Shown: piece after piece, positions 32,981 through 45,653 of the stretch
How positions within the stretch are numbered: the stretch's first letter is position 1
Layout of the letters: every line of letters starts with the position of its first letter
Source: Balaenoptera acutorostrata
Taxonomy: Eukaryota; Chordata; Mammalia; Artiodactyla; Balaenopteridae
NCBI RefSeq assembly: GCF_949987535.1
Contig: NC_080067.1
Span: forward strand, 6,448,001-6,512,000
DNA length: 64,000 nucleotides
Direction: 5' to 3'
The notes under the pieces: model-generated
What the model was told of the DNA's origin: nothing
The model's database searches: none
Seen by the model: only the letters and a program-made list of their open reading frames with translations
Made by a program: the position numbers and the translations under genes

Positions 32981-34479
32981 CGTTCTCTCTCTGTTTACAG
33001 ATAGCATGCATTATGTTTAAAATTTTACATTTCTCAGCAAATGTCTTCTGTTGTTTGAATGATACAAGTTTAGAAGTGAAGTAGGTTGGATAAAATATAG
33101 CTTATTTATGTTTGGTCCAATCAGAAAGTGGAGCAATAGTAATAAAAGAAAAATGTAAATTTGCTTTTCTAATTCATTTTGATAAGGCCTTGTAAAGGCA
33201 GGAGACTTTTATAAGGTAAATTCTGGAAACATCTTATTTAGATTATGCTTCTTCTGCCTTAGGAATGCAGATCAGAAGTCAAAACCTTGGTGCAAGTTTT
33301 CTTCTTTTACTTTATTTTTTTTTTAAAAATATTGTCATTTAGTTGCAAGATAAAATTTTTAAAAATGGGAGAAATCAGTCAATTCCAAAAGGTTCATTTT
33401 GTTTCTGACAATATTTCTCACATTTGCAATGAACTATGCAGAAAGAGAGTTGCTTAGCATGTGCCATTAATCATTTAGGTAAAAACAAGGGGACCTTTAA
33501 TTTTCAGTAAGCAGAAACACAGTGGCAAAGGAAGGCAAAATCAGTGGATGACTAGTAGCTTACCTATCTCCTAGAATAAAGTCTGATTTGGAAAAAAAAT
33601 ATTGTGATTCCAGCAGCATTCATTTATGATTATTGAAGTCATTTATTCTCTGTGGCACGTAAATATATCATGTGTCGAAATATATTGGCTTTAAAAAATT
33701 ATCTTTTACTATTCATTTTCCCTGTTCAAAGTGAACATGAAGCTGACCTACAAGCATATTCAGTGGAAACCGTGGATATTCTGCCTCTGGAAGGACCCTG
33801 CAGAGGTAATTTGCTTGCCACGAAAGGTCAGAGAAAAACATCAAGAGTCATTGCATGAAAGGTACAAAACCTGATCACTTAAAGGTAAAGGAAAACAAAT
33901 ACGATTCAAAGTTCTAGGCTAGGCTTTGATTGGAGGGGATTTCAGTAAAGATGAATACAGAAGTGGAGATAGGTCAGGTAGCTCTTGAAAAATTATAGGG
34001 CACTCATTTCAAAAAGGGATTTGATCCTTGTGTCAGGAGATGGAAATCACACAGTAAACCAAATAGGGAACTTTTAAATGCAAAGAATGATTAAATAACA
34101 ATAGGAGATTAACTACTAAGGAATAAAGAGCACTCTAAAGAATTCAATAGGAATAGAATAGGGGACTTAGGAAGCATCCACTGCCTCCAGGGATAAAATA
34201 GAGTACTTAAAAAACTAACATTTTTGGAAGATGCTCCCCACCCCCAAGCAAAGTGGAGACTCAGACTTTGTTGGAAAAAGGTGGCTTTTGTGCACTAAAT
34301 GGCAGAGAAATTTGCTGAGGTGCTGCAGGATGGGGCTGAAAGGCAGGAAACTGCCAGGTAGGGTGCTGGCGAGAGCCACCGAAAAGCTGCTTTTAGGGGC
34401 ACCTAAAAGCCCCCCCCCCTTTTTTTCCTCTCTATACAACTTTCCTTATATTTCTTTTCTTGTGAAGAACTTGTTCAGG
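32981..34479. other. Unassigned non-coding sequence
   Basis: AT-rich with short homopolymers, including a run of nine C followed by seven T at about 34411-34426. No gene or named repeat. Confidence 0.5.
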
Positions 34480-35610
34480 TATAATGCCCATTTAAAAAAT
34501 TGAATTACTACATCTTCTTACTCATTTGTAGTCACTTCTAAATTCTGGAAACAAATCTATTGCCACTTAAATGTGTTGCAAATGTTTTCTCCCTTTACAT
34601 GGATTTAAAAAATATTCTTTAAATACTGCACTTTATGAGCATTCATAATTTTATTGTAGTCAGCTTTCTCAAATTTTCCCTCTGTGTTCTTTTTTTTTTT
34701 TTAATCTTAAATTTTAATTAATTAATTTATTTTGTCTGCGTTGGGTCTTCGTTCCTGTGCATGGGCTTTCTCTGGTTGTGGTGAGTGGGGGTTACTCTTT
34801 GTTGCGTTGCGTGGGCTTCTTATTGTGGTGGCTTCTCTTGTTGCAGAGCATGGGCTCTAAGGCACGCGGGCTTCAATAGTTGTGGCTCGCAGGCTCAGTA
34901 GTTGTGGCTCACGGGCTCTAGAGTGCAGGCTCAGTAGTTGTGGCACACGGGCTTAGTTGCTCCGCGGCATGTGGGATCTTTCCAGACCAGGGCTTGAACC
35001 TGTGTCCCCTGCATTGGCAGGCGGATTCTTAACCACTGCGCCACTAGGGAAGCCCCTTTCTCTGTGTTCTTTATGCCTTTTTGTGTGTTTAGGAAATCTT
35101 ATAATATTCAAACTTGAAAAAAAATTATATTTTCTTCTAAAAATTTATAAAATTTACCTTTTTAAAAGTGTCATTGATTAAGCCAATTGATTTGAAATTA
35201 ATTTTTGCATATAATATTAGGAATATATTTTAATTTTTTATACCATAGAAAAAACAAATTATTCCAATACTATTTTTTGAATATTTTACTGTTTTCCTAC
35301 TGATGTGCATTACCAGCCACATTATAAAATGGGTTTCCATGCTTAGGTCTGTTTCTGGGTTCTCTCTGCCCCTTCGATCTATTCTGTGCCAATTACCACA
35401 CTATTGTAATTTGTATTAAAATTTTACCTGGTTCTCCTTCTTCAGCAGTGTCTTAGCTTCTCTGAGCTCTTTGCTATTCCATAAGTCTTCCACCATCAGC
35501 TTGTCAAATTCTTTGAAATATGCTAGTGAGAGTTTGCCTTGCAATATCGTCAAATCTATAGATATGAGGAAAAGTTAACAGTTTTACTATATTGGGTTTG
35601 ACAACCCCAA
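34480..35610 (-). repeat. Ancient L1M, antisense, split by a SINE
   Basis: The two halves (34480-34692 and 35060-35610) read in order as antisense L1 ORF2. Examples are 'ttgcaaatgttttctccctt' (34577-34596) and 'taggtctgtttctgggttct' (35345-35364). The CHR SINE interrupts them cleanly with a TSD, which shows they were continuous. Confidence 0.6.
34693..35057 (-). mobile_element. CHR-type tRNA-derived SINE, long variant, antisense
   Basis: On the plus strand it starts with poly(T) and ends with 'cgccactagggaagccc', the reverse of the SINE head. The antisense B-box region 'ccagggcttgaacctgtgtc' lies at 34987-35006. The body is longer than the 7022 copy and contains repeated 'ctcagtagttgtggc' units (34894, 34930), an internal duplication. 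A perfect 13-bp TSD, CTCTGTGTTCTTT, is at 34680-34692 and 35060-35072. Confidence 0.93.
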
Positions 35611-35654
35611 ATCAGAATTAGTTAATTAATTGATTGATTAATTAATTTATAAAA

Positions 35655-36965
35655 CAGATTTATTGAGGTATAATTTGCCTACCATAAAATTCACCAATTT
35701 TAAGTGTACAGTTTGATGAGTTTAGTAAATTTATTGTGCAACCATCACTACCATCCAGTTTTAGAATATTTCCATCACCCCAAAGTCTCCTGGTGCCCAT
35801 TTAAAGCCAATTTCCACTCTCAGCCTTAGTCACAGGCAACCACTGATCTACTTTCTGTTTCTAGAGATTTGCCCTCTTTAGAAATATCATACAAATAGGA
35901 TCATATAATATTCACTCTTTTATGTTGTCTTCCTTAATTTAACATATTTTTTCTGAGATTCATCCATATTGTTGCAGGTAACAGTAGTTTGTTCCTTTTT
36001 ATCGTTGAATAGGATTTTACTATATGGCTATACCACATTTTGTTTATCCATTCATCTGCTGATGGACACTTGGGTCATTTCTACCTTTTAGCTATAGTGA
36101 ATAATGCTGCTGTGAACATGAGTGTACAAATACCTCTTTAGGTCCCTGCTTTCACTTATTTTGAGTATATATCTAGAAGTGGAATTACTAGATTGCATGG
36201 TAACCCTATTTAATTTTTTGAGGAATTGCCATACCATTTTTTATAGCAGCTGCACCATTTTACATTCCCATCAGCAATGCACAGAGGTTCCAATTTCTCT
36301 ATGGCCTTGCCAACACTTGTATTTTCTGATTTTTAAAATTTATTTTATACTAACCATCCTAATGGGTGTGAAGTGGTATCTCATTCTGGTTTTGATTTGC
36401 ATTCTCTAATGATTAGTGATACTGAGCATATTTTCAAATGCTTATTGGCCATGTGTATATTTTCTTTGGAGAAATGTCTCTTCAAGTCCTTTGCCAATTT
36501 TTTAATTGGGGTGTTTTTTTGTTGTTGAGTTGTAGGAGTTCTTTGTATATTATGAATAGCAATCCTTTATCAGATATATGATTTGCAAATATTTTCTCCT
36601 ATTCCATAGGTTTTCTTTTCACTCTGTTGATAGTGTCCTTTGATGCACAAAAATTTAAATTTTTGGTGAAGTCCAACTTATCTATTTTTTCTTTTGTTGC
36701 CTGTGTTTTTGATGTCATAGCCAAGAAATCATTACCAAATCCAATGCCATGAATATTTCCCCCTATGTTTTCTTCTAAGAATTTTATAGTTTTAGTTCTT
36801 TCATTTAGGTCTTTCATCTATTTGAGTTAATTTTGGTATATGGTGTAAGGTAAGGGTCCAGCTTCATTCTTTTGCATGTAGCTATTTTCACAGAAACATT
36901 TGCTGAAGACTGTTGAATGGTCTTGGCATCTTCATTGAAAGTCATTTGCCCACATGCTAGGGTTA
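35655..36965 (-). repeat. Ancient L1M 3' half, antisense
   Basis: It runs from an antisense 3' UTR ('attgaggtataatttgccta', 35661-35680) through ORF2 C-terminal sequence ('tggatttcatc'-type text replaced by 'ctgttgatagtgtcctttga' at 36626-36645) to 'tttggtatatggtgtaaggt' (36831-36850). The frame is broken many times. It forms the 3' portion of a rearranged L1M together with 37370-38650. Confidence 0.8.
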
Positions 36966-37369
36966 TAATTAAATGACAATAAAGTAGAAAATAGAAGTAG
37001 AAAAGATATGAAGATTTGTTACAAACCCAAAGAATAAGAACCCAAATAATAAGAATTTCATAAGAATAGAAGAGAAAATTGTATGGGAAGGAAATTAATG
37101 ATGGAAAAATTAAATAAAGTTTAATAGAACTAAAGGACATGAGTCTCCAAGTGACTAGCATAGAGAAAGAAAAAAAATCCACATCTAGGAATATCACTGT
37201 GAAATTTCAAACATTAAAGATAAAGAGATAATCCATAAACAGTCCATGGATCAAGGTAGGGATGGAGGGAGCAGGTGCCTATAAAGAAATGGGAATGAGA
37301 ATGGGTCCAACTTCTCAAAAGAAATCCTAGATGTCAAATGATGGTGGATCAATGTTTTAAAGGTTATGA
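36966..37369. other. Unassigned segment between opposed L1M pieces
   Basis: Purine-rich, with no L1 similarity that I can follow. The minus-strand frame at 36814-37197 crosses from L1M into this segment and is spurious. Confidence 0.4.
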
Positions 37370-37890
37370 AGGAAACACAAAAATCAGTTGCATTACCATA
37401 CACTAACAATGAACAATCTAAAAAAGAAATTAAAAAATAATTTCATTTACAGTAACATTAAAAAGAATGAAATACTCAGGAATAAACTTAACCAAGGAGG
37501 CAAAAGACTTGTACACTAAAAGCTACAAAACGTTGCTAAAAGAAAGTAAAGAAAACACAGATATGGAAGGACATATCTGTTCATGGATTAGAACACTTAA
37601 TATTGGTAAGATGTCAATACTACTCAGAGCCATCTACAAATTCTGGGCAATCTATTAAAAATCCCAGCAGTGTTTTTGCAGAAATAGAAAAATTCATCCT
37701 ATATTCATGCAGAATTTTAGGGGACCCGGAAAAGCCAAAACAATCTTGAAAAGGTATAACAAAGTTGGAGGAGGTCTCACACATCCTGATTCCAACACAC
37801 ACTACAAAGCTACGATAATCAAAACAGTGTGGCACTGATGTAAAGACAGATATATAGACCAACGAAATAGAACAGAGAGTCCAGAATTTT
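37370..37890 (+). repeat. L1M ORF2 fragment, sense (inverted relative to neighbours)
   Basis: It encodes a decayed ORF2 stretch with recognisable text such as GINLTKEAKDLYTKSYKTLL (37476-37535). This follows the RT motifs in L1 order. It lies between two minus-strand L1M pieces, so the element or elements here have been rearranged. Confidence 0.75.
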
Positions 37891-37894
37891 TTAA

Positions 37895-38650
37895 ATGTCT
37901 CAGTAAAGTTACATAAATTTTACCTAAAAGTTTTGCATATCTTTTGTTGTGTTCATTTCTACAATCTTTGATTTTTTAAAATTCTATTGTAAATGGCATT
38001 TTTGAGTTTCATTTCCTGGTCTTTGGTAATACATAGATATGTAATTAATTTTATATTGATTTTGTATTTATTAAACTTGATAAACTCTTGAATTCATTCA
38101 AATATTTTGGTGGTAGATATATTTGGGCTTTCTGTATTGACAAACATGTTATTTGTAAATAATGACAGTTTTGCTTCTACCTTTCCAAACATTACAGTTT
38201 AGTATTTCTTCTTCTTTTCTTATTGTACAGGCTAATACCTCCAGTAAAATGGTGAGTGTAAATAGTTATAGTGGACATGGACATCTTTGTTGTTTTTTTT
38301 TTAAGGGAAGGATTTTAAGTTTTCAACATTTCGTATATGAATTTTACTAATCCTTCTGTAGATACTTTTTTAGCAGATTAAGCAAGTTTCCTTCAATTTA
38401 TTTTCTGACATAAGAGCCCTTGTTTCTTCATTATTTTTAGTTCTGTGTTCTAACTTTTTTAACATATGAAACATAAATATTTTATATTCTGCATCTGATA
38501 ATTCCAATATTTGCAGTAATTATTTTTCTGATTCTTCAAATTATGATTTTTGCTGACTCCCTCAGGTGTTATTTCCCCATGTTTAGTGATTTTTCTTTTT
38601 TATTATGAATTCAGGTTCCATGAAACACTGCCTGCAGTAACGTCTTTCAG
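37895..38650 (-). repeat. Ancient L1M RT region, antisense
   Basis: The antisense of the RT core is seen around 38155-38165 ('gtaaataatgacagttttgc'), with 'attgtaaatggcatttttga' at 37987-38006. It becomes hard to follow past about 38400. Its 3' end overlaps in L1 content with the sense fragment at 37370-37890. Confidence 0.6.
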
Positions 38651-39279
38651 CCTGAGTTTTAAGTATGATTTTCCATAAGGGAGGTGTGAATGCTTCTGGT
38701 AGGCAATGGGAGAATTACAACCCAAACTTCAACTTGAGTTTTAGGTACTATGAATTTTAGTCACATACTTGTCTTCTTAGGGATTCTTGGGGAGAATTTT
38801 ACTTTCTTTCTGTACAGATCCAAAGTCAAGAGAGGTGAGTAGACCTCAGATAGACCCCTGGGTAACAATTTTTTTCTAGTTCACCCCTCAAGGGTCCTTG
38901 TTTATGAAGGGGGTTCAAATGATTCCCTAACCTGATTGGGTAAATTGACTTGTGCATGGACCTAGAAGCTCAATTTCAGGACCCCTAGGGATTGGCCTAT
39001 GTCTTTAAGGCCAAATGGGGTTCTTGGTTTCATTTTCTCTTATGGATTTGTAAATATTGTTTCCAGCATTGGAGAAAGTCTCTTTCTCTTAAGTTCAGAG
39101 TGCTTAAAATTTTAAGTAAGTTATCAAGCCAATTGTTTCCCTGGACCAGGAAGGACTTTATATGGATAACTAGACATGAACCGCCCCCCACCCCCCGCCC
39201 CACAGAGCATCTTCCTTAAAGCAGTTATTACAAATATTATAAGGAACTGAGTACTTAAATAATTAATGACTGTGTACCT
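38651..39279. other. Unassigned non-coding sequence
   Basis: Possibly the 5' part of the preceding L1M but too diverged to confirm. A C-rich run lies at 39182-39202. Confidence 0.4.
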
Positions 39280-39405
39280 TTTTAGGATATAAGTTCCTGA
39301 AGGATAGAGTCTATTTTCGTTTTTTGTGCTGTATTTCTATCACCTCACACAATATTTTTCAGATAGTAAGCAGTGAATAAATGTTTTTAGATGGATGAAC
39401 GAATT
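39280..39405 (+). repeat. LINE-2 3' end
   Basis: 'ataagttcctgaaggataga' (39289-39308) and 'agcagtgaataaatgttttt' (39370-39389) fit the L2 3' consensus, diverged. Confidence 0.55.
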
Positions 39406-39965
39406 AAATTATTGTATGGGAAATGCTGAGTTAGAGAATTTTCATTACTGAAGATCTTCTGTGCACCTTAATATGTGGTCAAATATTGCTCGTCACTGAA
39501 AATAAGATCAAAGAAATACAATATTTTTAGGTAAAATTTACAAAAGCATATTGAGATGTTTAAAAAATATGACTGATGTTTAAAATATTTTGCATTCCAA
39601 CAGAATACATATGTAGTTTGAGCATGACCCAAGGATCGCTAATTTTCAAAGTTAAGATAAAACAATACCATTTATCACATACAGTGACAGAGATCCTATC
39701 ATGAGTAAGACAAGATAGTAATAAAGAAAAGAAGGAATTGGGTCATGAATAGAATTTGGAATTTCACAGTTTGCAAAAGAACATAATGAAGATAGAACTT
39801 GGCCCACTGGTTGTCTTTGGTGGTTTGATTATGGAGGATACATATAATTTTATTTCATATTTCATCTGTCAAATCATTTAAGTATGTATGTTAGTACTAT
39901 TTAAAATGAAATCACTTGGTCATTTTATTTTTCTCCAGAAAACAGTACACTGTGCCACCTTCATA

Positions 39966-40091
39966 TGTGTATATATATTTACATATAGGTATATGTATAT
40001 TTACTGATATATGTATATATGCATGTATTTATATGTATGAATGTATATATGCATATGTATATACATATATGTATATATATATGTATGTATT
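39966..40091. repeat. (ATGTAT)n-type AT-rich microsatellite
   Basis: About 125 bp of imperfect TATATG/TGTATA alternation with almost no G/C clusters. The plus-strand frame at 39916-40179, rich in Tyr and Ile, comes from this repeat and is not a gene. Confidence 0.9.
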
Positions 40092-41446
40092 ATTTTTTAA
40101 CTCTAAAAAAGGTTCTTCAATCTCTTTTGTGGATGTGTTTTATTATTTCACATGTTTTGGTCAGGAAGTGCTTATGTAATTTATGAAAATCCTTCTTGGT
40201 ATGATGGTAAACAATGTTATCCTCATCTACTAGAATTGGAGAATAATCCCTCAATATTAATAGTGAACATATTTCTATATGATATAAAGTTGTGATAGAA
40301 TGGAAAAATATATTTTGATATTGCATTCTTTGGGTCAGAAAATCTCAATTCCTATAGCCGGTCTTCCTGCATTTAGTTTGTTTTAACAAACACTTCTTGA
40401 GGACATTTTCTGTACCAGGCAGGGTGCTACTTGCTGCAGAAAAACATATAAATAAGTTACAATCTCTGTGTTAATTGAAACAAATAATTTCAACAAAATA
40501 TATATGAACAAAGCTTGAGATTACAAGAAAGATAACTTGGTTTCCTGCTAGGCTGAGGGCACGTGGTCATACAAATTTCATAGCCATACTAGGAAATACT
40601 TTAGTTATTTTACATGGCTCTGAATGCATGACTCAGATTCAAATTCTTATTGCCATTCAGATCCTAAGAATAGGAATACAGTTTTGTTACTATATACCTT
40701 TTCCACTTATGAGTTCTTTGCAGTAGCAAGTTGACTAAAGGAAAGGGAATCCACATCTGACTCTCTAGTTTGGAAGATACATGTCTGAAAATGGGAACAC
40801 CAGCTGAATTAGGGCTGTGTAATATTATTATAGTCCAGTTGGAGTGGAGCTGTGTTCTCAGAACCATTTTTTCAAGTTATCTTTCATTCTCCTTAAGACT
40901 CTGTAATGTCATGCCCTGCCTCTATCACTGGTTTCTTCCACCTCCATTCATACAATTGGCGATCAGCTTCCCAGGGGGTAGCAAAGCTTATGATGTCTTC
41001 ATAATGTCAGACAATATCCACCTATCCCTATGCGCTGGCTGATCTTTACCATCTGTTTCCATGACAACTGCCTTATAGGCTGTTCCATGTACCATAAAAG
41101 CAGCATTTTAATATCCAGCATTATATGGTCCCCTTATTGATTTGGGTCAGGTATACCAATATCACTTACACAGCTTTGGTCAGCCATTGTAGGTTCAAAG
41201 CAGTATAAGAGAACACAAAACAAAGAGGGGTTGCAGTGTGGTTAAGTGACATGTTGTAGAAAAGACTTGATTCTTGACCAAATGGTAGAAAGTTCTTTGA
41301 CTGAATGAGGAAAAAAATTATAGTACTCAGAACATGTGAAAAAAACTACACTGTAATGAAAATAAATATACTTATATTTAAAGTATTAAAAGAACAAATA
41401 GAATTACAAGTCAGCATTGCATGGAGAGCAGGGTAAGTGAGGTGTA
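40092..41446. other. Unassigned non-coding sequence
   Basis: No gene. A weak fragment of the old repeat class seen at 21845 may lie at 40384-40490 ('gtaccaggcagggtgctact', 40413-40432). Confidence 0.4.
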
Positions 41447-41458
41447 TATGTGTATTTT

Positions 41459-43876
41459 TGATTCTCTTTATTGTAGTTGATTTACAATATTATGTTTTAA
41501 GTGTACAACACAGTAATTTGATATTTTGCATAGATTATACTCCATATGAAGTTATTATAAAATGTTGACTATATTCCCTATGTTGTGCATTACGTCCTTG
41601 TAACTTACTTATTTTTTACAACGTAGTTTATGTCTCTTAATCCTTATTACCTAATTTACACCTCCCCTAACCCCTCTCGCTCTGGTGACCACTAGTTTGT
41701 TCTTTGTATCTATGACTCTCTTTCTCTTTTGTTACGTTTTTTCATTTGTTTTGCTTTTTAGATTCCACATATAAGTGAAATCATTAGTATTTGTCTTTCT
41801 CTGTCTGACTTATCTCACTTAGCATAATGCCCTCTAGGTCTATCCCTATTGTTGGAAATGGCAAAATTTTATTCTTTTTTATGGCTAAGTAATATTCCAT
41901 TGTGTGTGCATATATGTGTGTGTGTGTATATATATATCCCACGTCTTCTTTATTCATTCATTTCTTTCTTATGGCTGAATAATATTCCATTGTCTGTGTA
42001 TGTGTGACATAATTGTTTATTCATCATCCAATGATGAATACTTAGGTAGTTCCTATATCTGGGCTGCTGTAAATAATGTTACTATGAACATTGGGGTGCA
42101 TATATCTTTTTGAATGAGTGTTTCATTTTTCTTTGGATAACTAACCAAAAGTGGAGTTGCTGGATCATATGATAGTACTATTTTTAATTTTTTGAGGAAT
42201 TACAGCAGTGGCTGAACCAATTTACATTCCCACTAAGTGTACTAAGGTTCCCTTTTCTCCACATCCTCACCAACACTTGTTATTTCTTGTCTTTTTGACA
42301 GTAGCCCTTCTGAGAGGTGTTAGATGATGTCTCATTGTGGATTTGATTTGCATTTTCCTGATGAGTAGCAATGTTGAGCATCTTTTCAAGTGCCTGTTGA
42401 TCATCTGTATGTCTTATTTGGAAAAAAAAAAACGTCTATTCAGGCCCTCTGCCCATATTTTAATTAGGTTTAATTTTTTGATTTTAAGTTGTATGAGTCC
42501 TTTAGATATTTTGCATATTAACCCTTATGGAAAACATTGTTTGCAAGTATCTTCTATTCAGTAGGTTGCCTTTTTATTTTGTTGATGGTTTCCTTCTCTG
42601 TGCAAAAGCTTTGAAGTTTGATTAGGTTCCATTTGTTTATTTTTTCTTTTGTTTACTTTGCCTGAGGAGATGAATCCAAAACAATATTGCTAAGGCCAAT
42701 ATCCAAGAGCATACAGCTTATGTTTTCTTGTAGGATTTTTATGATTTCAGGTCTAACATTTAGATCTTTAATCAATTTTGAGTTTGTTTTTGTATATGGT
42801 GTGAGAAAATATTCTAGTTTCATGCTTTTACATGTAGCTGTCCAGTTTTTCTAACATCACTCATTGCAGAGACTGTCTTTTCCCCATGGTATACTCTTGC
42901 CTCCTTTGTCATAAATTAATTGACCATATATGCCTGGGTTTATTTCTGGGCTCTCTATTCTGTTCCATTCATATATGTGTCTGTTTTTGTGCCAGTATGT
43001 GTCTGTTTTGATGACTATAGCTTTGTAGTATAGTCTCAAGTCAGGGATCGTGAAACCTCCAGCTTTGTTATTCTTCCTCAAGACAGCTGTAGCTATTACA
43101 GTTCTTTTGTGATTCCATACAAATTTTAGGATTATTTGTTCTAATTCTGTGAAAAATGTTATTGGTATTTTGATAGGGATTGCATTAAATCTGTAGATTG
43201 CTTTGGATAGCATGGACATTTTAACAATATTAATTTTTCCAATCCATGAACATGGATATCTTTACATTTATTTGTATCAGCTTTGATTTTCTTCATTAAT
43301 GTCATAGTTTCCAGAGTGCATGTCTTTCACCTCCTTGGTTAAATTTATTCCTAGGTATTTTATTCCTTTGATTCAATTATAAATGGAATCATTTACTTGA
43401 TTTCTATTTCTGATAGTTCATTATTTGTGTATAGAAATGCAACAGATTTCTGTATATTGATCTTATATCCTGCAACTTTACTGAATTCATTTATTAGTTA
43501 TAATATTTTTTGTGGAGTCTTAGGGTTTTCTATATATAGTGTTATGTCATCTGCAAACAGTTACAGTTTTACTTCTTCCCTTCCAATTTGGATGACTTTT
43601 ATTTATTTTCCTTGTCTGATTGCTGTGTCTAGGACTTCCAATACTATGTTAAATAGAAGTGGTGAGTGGATATCCGTGTCTTAGTCTTCATCTTAGAGGA
43701 AAATTTTCAGCTTTTCACCATTGAGTATGATATTACCTGTAGGTTTTTCATAAATGGCCTTTATTATGTTGAGGTATGTTCCCCCTATACCAACTTCCTT
43801 GAGAGTTTTTGTCATAAATAGATGTTGAATTTTGCCAAATGCTTCTTCTGCATCTATTAGATCATCATGTGATTTT
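41459..43876 (-). mobile_element. 5'-truncated LINE-1, antisense, with TSD
   Basis: A single contiguous minus-strand L1 from the 3' UTR (41459-41757) to within the RT domain. It is flanked by the 12-bp repeat TATGTGTATTTT at 41447-41458 and 43877-43888, which I read as its TSD. ORF2 is decayed. An internal (TG)n/(TA)n stretch at about 41890-41937 has expanded. It is older than the 803-4428 element. Confidence 0.9.
41758..43876 (-). pseudogene. L1 ORF2 remnant
   Basis: The normal ORF2 stop appears as TTA at 41758-41760 on the plus strand. The longest surviving frame, 42857-43219, encodes the post-RT region ([12 protein letters not shown] to SPEINPG text). The FADD-coding bases are still intact around 43548-43560. 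Frameshifts and stops break the rest. Confidence 0.8.
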
Positions 43877-43989
43877 TATGTGTATTTTATTTGGATTCAG
43901 GAATAAGAGGATTGACAACTCACCATGCACCAAGTCACAGCATGGGTGCTCATTTTTTACTCTTCACCAAATTCTGCAGTGGATTCTTT

Positions 43990-44130
43990 ATTTCTAAAGT
44001 AGCAATACTATTAATCAAAGAGATTACAAAGCTCACCCAAATTTATGTTCTTAGCAGGTAAAAAAAAAAAAAAAAATTAAGATTCACATTCGGGTCTGTC
44101 CACTCCCCAAGGACATGCTCTCTCCTGTAG
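43990..44130 (-). repeat. Possible MIR, antisense, with poly(A) expansion
   Basis: 'acaaagctcacccaaattta' (44026-44045) and 'cacattcgggtctgtccact' (44085-44104) follow antisense MIR. A run of about 16 A (44061-44076) interrupts the middle. Confidence 0.4.
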
Positions 44131-44164
44131 CCTGCAATGCTTCCCAGTTGTTAGGATTGTGAAA

Positions 44165-44245
44165 TAAAATTATTATGGGCACAATTTAGGTGAGCTTGAC
44201 ACATCATGAGTGCTTAACAAGTGCTAACTGTCATATGTTGTTGTT
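44165..44245 (+). repeat. Possible MIR 3' end, sense
   Basis: 'tgagtgcttaacaagtgcta' (44207-44226), then a TATGTTGTTG stretch, resembles the end of MIR. Confidence 0.35.
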
Positions 44246-44349
44246 TTTATATTGTGTTATCATACAATTAGGGTTTTCTAGTGGAAGAGAAGGAACAACG
44301 AAGAGTCAGCAGGATCACCTTCACTAGTTGGTGTGTATATCCAGTGTTT

Positions 44350-44540
44350 CTCACAGTGTATAAAGTACTTAGAGCAGTACATTTCAAAATTTAAAGGGCA
44401 TAAGAATCACCTGGGGGTTTTCTAAAAATAAAGATTCTGATTTGGTAGGTCTAGGGAGGGTCCCAAGATACTGCATTTCTAACAAAGCTCAGGGATTGCA
44501 CGTGGATCACACTTGGAGTAGCGAGAGCCTAAACACCTAT
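44350..44540 (+). repeat. MER5-like hAT-Charlie DNA transposon
   Basis: 'ttcaaaatttaaagggcata' (44383-44402), 'agaatcacctgggggttttc' (44403-44422) and 'atactgcatttctaacaaag' (44468-44487) follow the sense MER5-type consensus with substantial divergence. Confidence 0.6.
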
Positions 44541-44916
44541 GTAAGAGTCACCTCGTGCAATTATTTAAAATGCAATTACTGTGCCATAGTTACTGAATTA
44601 GAATTCTTGAGTGTGAAACTTGAGAATTTGAATTGTCTACACAATCTTAGGTTCTTTTTCACACTAAAATTTAAGAACTATTTGTGTAGTCAAAGGCTCA
44701 ATGGTTTCTGTTATACTGTACTATTGTGAGAGAACAGAAATGTTAACTTTTGTCCTCATATGCTGATAAGTTTCATATTTTAATTTATTGGAAGATTGAC
44801 CAGACTTATCTTGTGATTATTTGATAATGTGATTTCAGGAATCAAAAATCTATTTATTAGTGGCTAGTTTGGGGTACTTTAGTGTCCTCTGATTCATTCT
44901 GTTTCTGCTCAGTGTT
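44541..44916. other. Unassigned non-coding sequence
   Basis: No gene or repeat recognised. Confidence 0.45.
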
Positions 44917-44931
44917 AAGAGTGAGGCTCCT

Positions 44932-45653
44932 AAAAGGGAACCCTCCTGCACTGTTGGTGGGAATGTAAATTGGTACAAGACTATGGAAAACAGTGTGGCG
45001 GTTCCTCGGAAAACTAAAAATAGAGCTACCATATGATCCAGGAATCCTGCTCCTGGGCATATATCTGGAGAAAACTATAATTCAAAAAGATACATGCACC
45101 CCTATGTTCATTGCAGCACTATTTACAATAGCCAAGACATGGAAACAACCTAAATGTCCATCAACAGATGAATGGATAAAAAAGATGGGGTATATACATA
45201 CAAAGGAATACTACTCAACCATAAAAGTAACAAAATAATGCCATTTGCAGCAACATGGATGAACCTAAAGATTATCATATTAAGTGAAGTAAGTCAGAAA
45301 GAGAAAGAAAAATACCATATGATATCACTTATATGTGGAATCTAAAATATGACACAAATGAACTTATCTATGAAACAGATTCACAGACATAGAGAACAGA
45401 CATGTGGTTGCCAAGGGAAGGTTGGGAGAGGGATGGAATGGGAGTCTGGTATTAGCAGATGCAAACTATTATATATAGAATGAATAAACAACAAGGTCCT
45501 ACTGTAGCACAGGGAATTATACTCAATATCCTGTGATAAACCATAATGGAAAAGAATATAAAAAAGAATGTATATATATGTATAAATGAATCACACTGCT
45601 GTACAGCAGAAATTAACAGAACATTGTAAATCAACTATACTTCAATTTAAAAA
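44932..45653 (+). mobile_element. 5'-truncated LINE-1 3' end with TSD
   Basis: It starts in the ORF2 C-terminal region just after the Cys-rich motif (TLLVGM-type coding at about 44950). It runs through the ORF2 stop region at 45343-45345 and the 3' UTR to a short A-rich tail. A 15-bp TSD with one mismatch flanks it: AAGAGTGAGGCTCCT at 44917-44931 and AAGAGTGAGTCTCCT at 45654-45668. ORF2 is frameshifted near 45235. Confidence 0.93.

Noticed and set aside
32719..33007. Minus-strand frames of 61-80 codons in the LTR
   Set aside because: They are overlapping short frames within a GC-rich LTR, with no retroviral protein similarity that I recognise.
36814..37197. 127-codon minus-strand frame rich in Phe, Leu and Ile
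   Set aside because: It crosses from antisense L1M into AT-rich sequence. The hydrophobic look comes from T-rich codons.
39916..40179. 87-codon Tyr/Ile-rich frame
   Set aside because: It is translation of the ATGTAT microsatellite.
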